Assembly (NCBI GenBank): GCA_040387755.1
Contig: JAZKDB010000002.1
Coordinates: 682,001 to 746,000 of the forward strand
Direction: 5' to 3'
DNA length: 64,000 nt
From: Rurimicrobium sp040387755
GTDB taxonomy: Bacteria > Bacteroidota > Bacteroidia > Chitinophagales > Chitinophagaceae
A model generated the notes under the pieces. The model ran no database searches and had not been told where the DNA came from. It worked only from the letters and a program-made list of their open reading frames with translations. Position 1 is the stretch's first letter. Each line of letters opens with the position of its first letter. The translations under genes were made by a program, and so were the position numbers. Positions 62,694 to 64,000 of this stretch are shown here, in pieces.

Positions 62694-62733
62694 AAGAAGG
62701 CGACAACAGATAATGTTGTCGCCTTCTTATTTT
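62694..62733. terminator. Bidirectional terminator between helicase and adhesin genes
   Basis: A 15-bp perfect stem beginning AAGAAGGCGACAACA with a 5-nt loop and T-runs on both sides, between two converging genes. Confidence 0.88.
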
Positions 62734-62750
62734 CAATCAGCTGTTACTAA

Positions 62751-64000
62751 TTACTCGACTTTCGAGACCTTCTCAACAGTAATCAAGCGATTATTTTCGT
62801 CGCTAATTCTGAAGAAGTAAGTACCATCAGCAAGATTGGCAAGACTTACTGATTTTGGATTTTCTGCTTCGAAAACTACGCGACCAACAACATCTGTTAC
62901 TCTAACAGTAATGTTAATCGGAGATTCAATATACACAATCTCTTTAGTAGGATTGGGGTAAATCTTCAGTTCTGTCTTAGTAATGCTATTGGATATAGAC
63001 GATGATTGAAGAATCGATATAGTGTCCGAATTATTCAGACATCCATTTTCGTCTGTTACCACTACAAAATAATCTCCGATTGAAGTAGTCAGATATGTTC
63101 TGGAGTTAGCTCCGGGTATAAATGCATTATTTCTGTACCACTGATAATAAACATAACCTGCAGGCACCTCTAATACAGGATCCAGATTGGTAATAACCGG
63201 TTTCAATGGTTTAGGATAATAAGTGACCACAGTTACATTAGTGGTGTCAATACAACCATAGTTGTTGGTTACCCTTACTGTATAGATACCAGGTAGTGAT
63301 GCATTTTTAAGATTTTCTTTGAGTGTAGGAGGAACAATAAATATTCCGTCTTTTATCCACTCGAAAGTATATGACGTAAATCCTGGACTACAAGTCAACA
63401 GAGCCGAACCCTCTTCGCAAATAGAAATACTTGTGGGAGATAATACAGGGGCTTTAGTAGTATCCTGATAGACATCTACCTCCGCTCTGTTCTTGCAACC
63501 ATATATGTTAGCTACTGTAACACCCCATTTACCCACTTTGCCTGCAGCTACAGTATCAAAAGTTCTGCCTGCCCATGCTACGCCGGTCGTATCCCATTGC
63601 CAGCTTACTGCTGTTGCAGAATTGGCTTTAAGTGTTACCGTAAGATTTTTACAGAAAATAAATCCGTATGGAGAAAGTGAACTGATGCTTACCACAGGGG
63701 AAGGCTGAACGGTTACTGCGATTAAAGCACGAGGACCTTCACAACCAAATGTGTTGGTTTGACTAACATAGTAATCGGTAGTGCCCAATGCTGTAGTACT
63801 TGGAATTGGAGCAGTGCTGCTGCTTATTCCTCCTACTGCTACAGTATACCATTTGAGATTGGAACCACTGGCGGTCAATGCACTTGCCGGAACTCCGATA
63901 CATAGATTAACAGGAGAGGTAACAGTAGGGGCAAGCGGCAATGGATTAACTGTAAATGTTGCCGTTTGGATACAACCATTGCTATTCTTATAACTGATTG
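62751..64000 (-). CDS. Large T9SS adhesin-like protein, C-terminal part
   Basis: The frame is open to the right edge, so only the last 416 residues are seen; an internal TTG near 63941 is not the start. Repeated Ig-like or PKD-like domains of about 80-90 residues follow each other (GCEGPRALIAVTVQPSPVVSI, GCKNRAEVDVYQD, GCIDTTNVTVV, GCLNNSDTISIL mark their ends). Residues after the last repeat are a type A sorting domain (LKIYPNPTKEIVYIESP ... LANLADGTYFFRI). Surface protein exported by type IX secretion, probably with adhesive or gliding-related function. Confidence 0.88.
   Translation of the reverse strand, partial: ISYKNSNGCIQTATFTVNPLPLAPTVTSPVNLCIGVPASALTASGSNLKWYTVAVGGISSSTAPIPSTTALGTTDYYVSQTNTFGCEGPRALIAVTVQPSPVVSISSLSPYGFIFCKNLTVTLKANSATAVSWQWDTTGVAWAGRTFDTVAAGKVGKWGVTVANIYGCKNRAEVDVYQDTTKAPVLSPTSISICEEGSALLTCSPGFTSYTFEWIKDGIFIVPPTLKENLKNASLPGIYTVRVTNNYGCIDTTNVTVVTYYPKPLKPVITNLDPVLEVPAGYVYYQWYRNNAFIPGANSRTYLTTSIGDYFVVVTDENGCLNNSDTISILQSSSISNSITKTELKIYPNPTKEIVYIESPINITVRVTDVVGRVVFEAENPKSVSLANLADGTYFFRISDENNRLITVEKVSKVE

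Overview
The window reads as a chromosomal piece of a Bacteroidota bacterium, most like the Chitinophagales/Sphingobacteriales lineages. Evidence: several secreted proteins end in type IX secretion (Por) sorting domains; start regions carry the Bacteroidota -7 box TAnnTTTG, sometimes with a TTG about 19 nt upstream, instead of Shine-Dalgarno sequences; gene families such as DUF2723 proteins, LytS/LytTR pairs, omega-family RpoZ beside BamD, DUF1080 and ThuA lipoproteins are typical of the phylum. One run of exactly 100 N (36112-36211) marks a scaffold join, so this is a draft assembly. No tRNA, rRNA, CRISPR array, transposase or phage gene was seen.

Layout. 1-12.1 kb is core: the 5' end of a PBP2 gene, a DUF1569 protein, a HAD nucleotidase, the rpoZ-bamD pair, pheS, an SDR epimerase with a BamA-like barrel protein, a Ycf48-like propeller, exonuclease III, and a polysaccharide cluster (flippase, DegT aminotransferase, RmlC). 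12.9-18 kb is an AT-richer accessory segment: a 21-nt-period repeat tract, a cytosine-5 methyltransferase overlapping a type II restriction endonuclease, small orphan genes and families of fold-back repeats. 18-35.9 kb holds a secreted esterase, a T9SS propeller protein, a LytS/LytTR pair, DinB, ThuA and DUF1080 proteins, a small acetyltransferase group, ssb, a carbonic anhydrase with a SulP transporter (probable bicarbonate uptake), and a three-gene type I-like export operon (ABC, HlyD, TolC) whose ATPase motifs are clearly degenerate.

35.9-45 kb is repeat-rich and accessory: a 143-bp tandem repeat interrupted by the assembly gap, a class 3 lipase, recA, a 19-unit tract of strict 21-nt period, a HEPN-like gene, a tiny gene overlapping a nucleoside-phosphorylase-like effector, and a zinc-ribbon/AraC/NTF2 segment bracketed by two ~200-bp direct repeats. 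45-53 kb holds a response regulator-histidine kinase pair, a GlxA-like AraC regulator, DinB and SRPBCC genes, and an operon ending in an ECF sigma factor. 52.6-55.1 kb is a tandem duplication of a SGNH-like T9SS protein that also copied the tail of the gene next to it. The window closes with an M1 aminopeptidase, a 1024-residue DUF2723 protein, a DEAD-box-like helicase and the 3' part of a large T9SS adhesin.

The best candidates for undescribed biology are the small-protein/phosphorylase pair beside a HEPN gene, the export operon with a hydrolysis-impaired-looking ABC subunit, and the two indel-free 21-nt-period intergenic tracts, each next to an accessory gene set. All functions are read from motifs and memory of families; no search was run.
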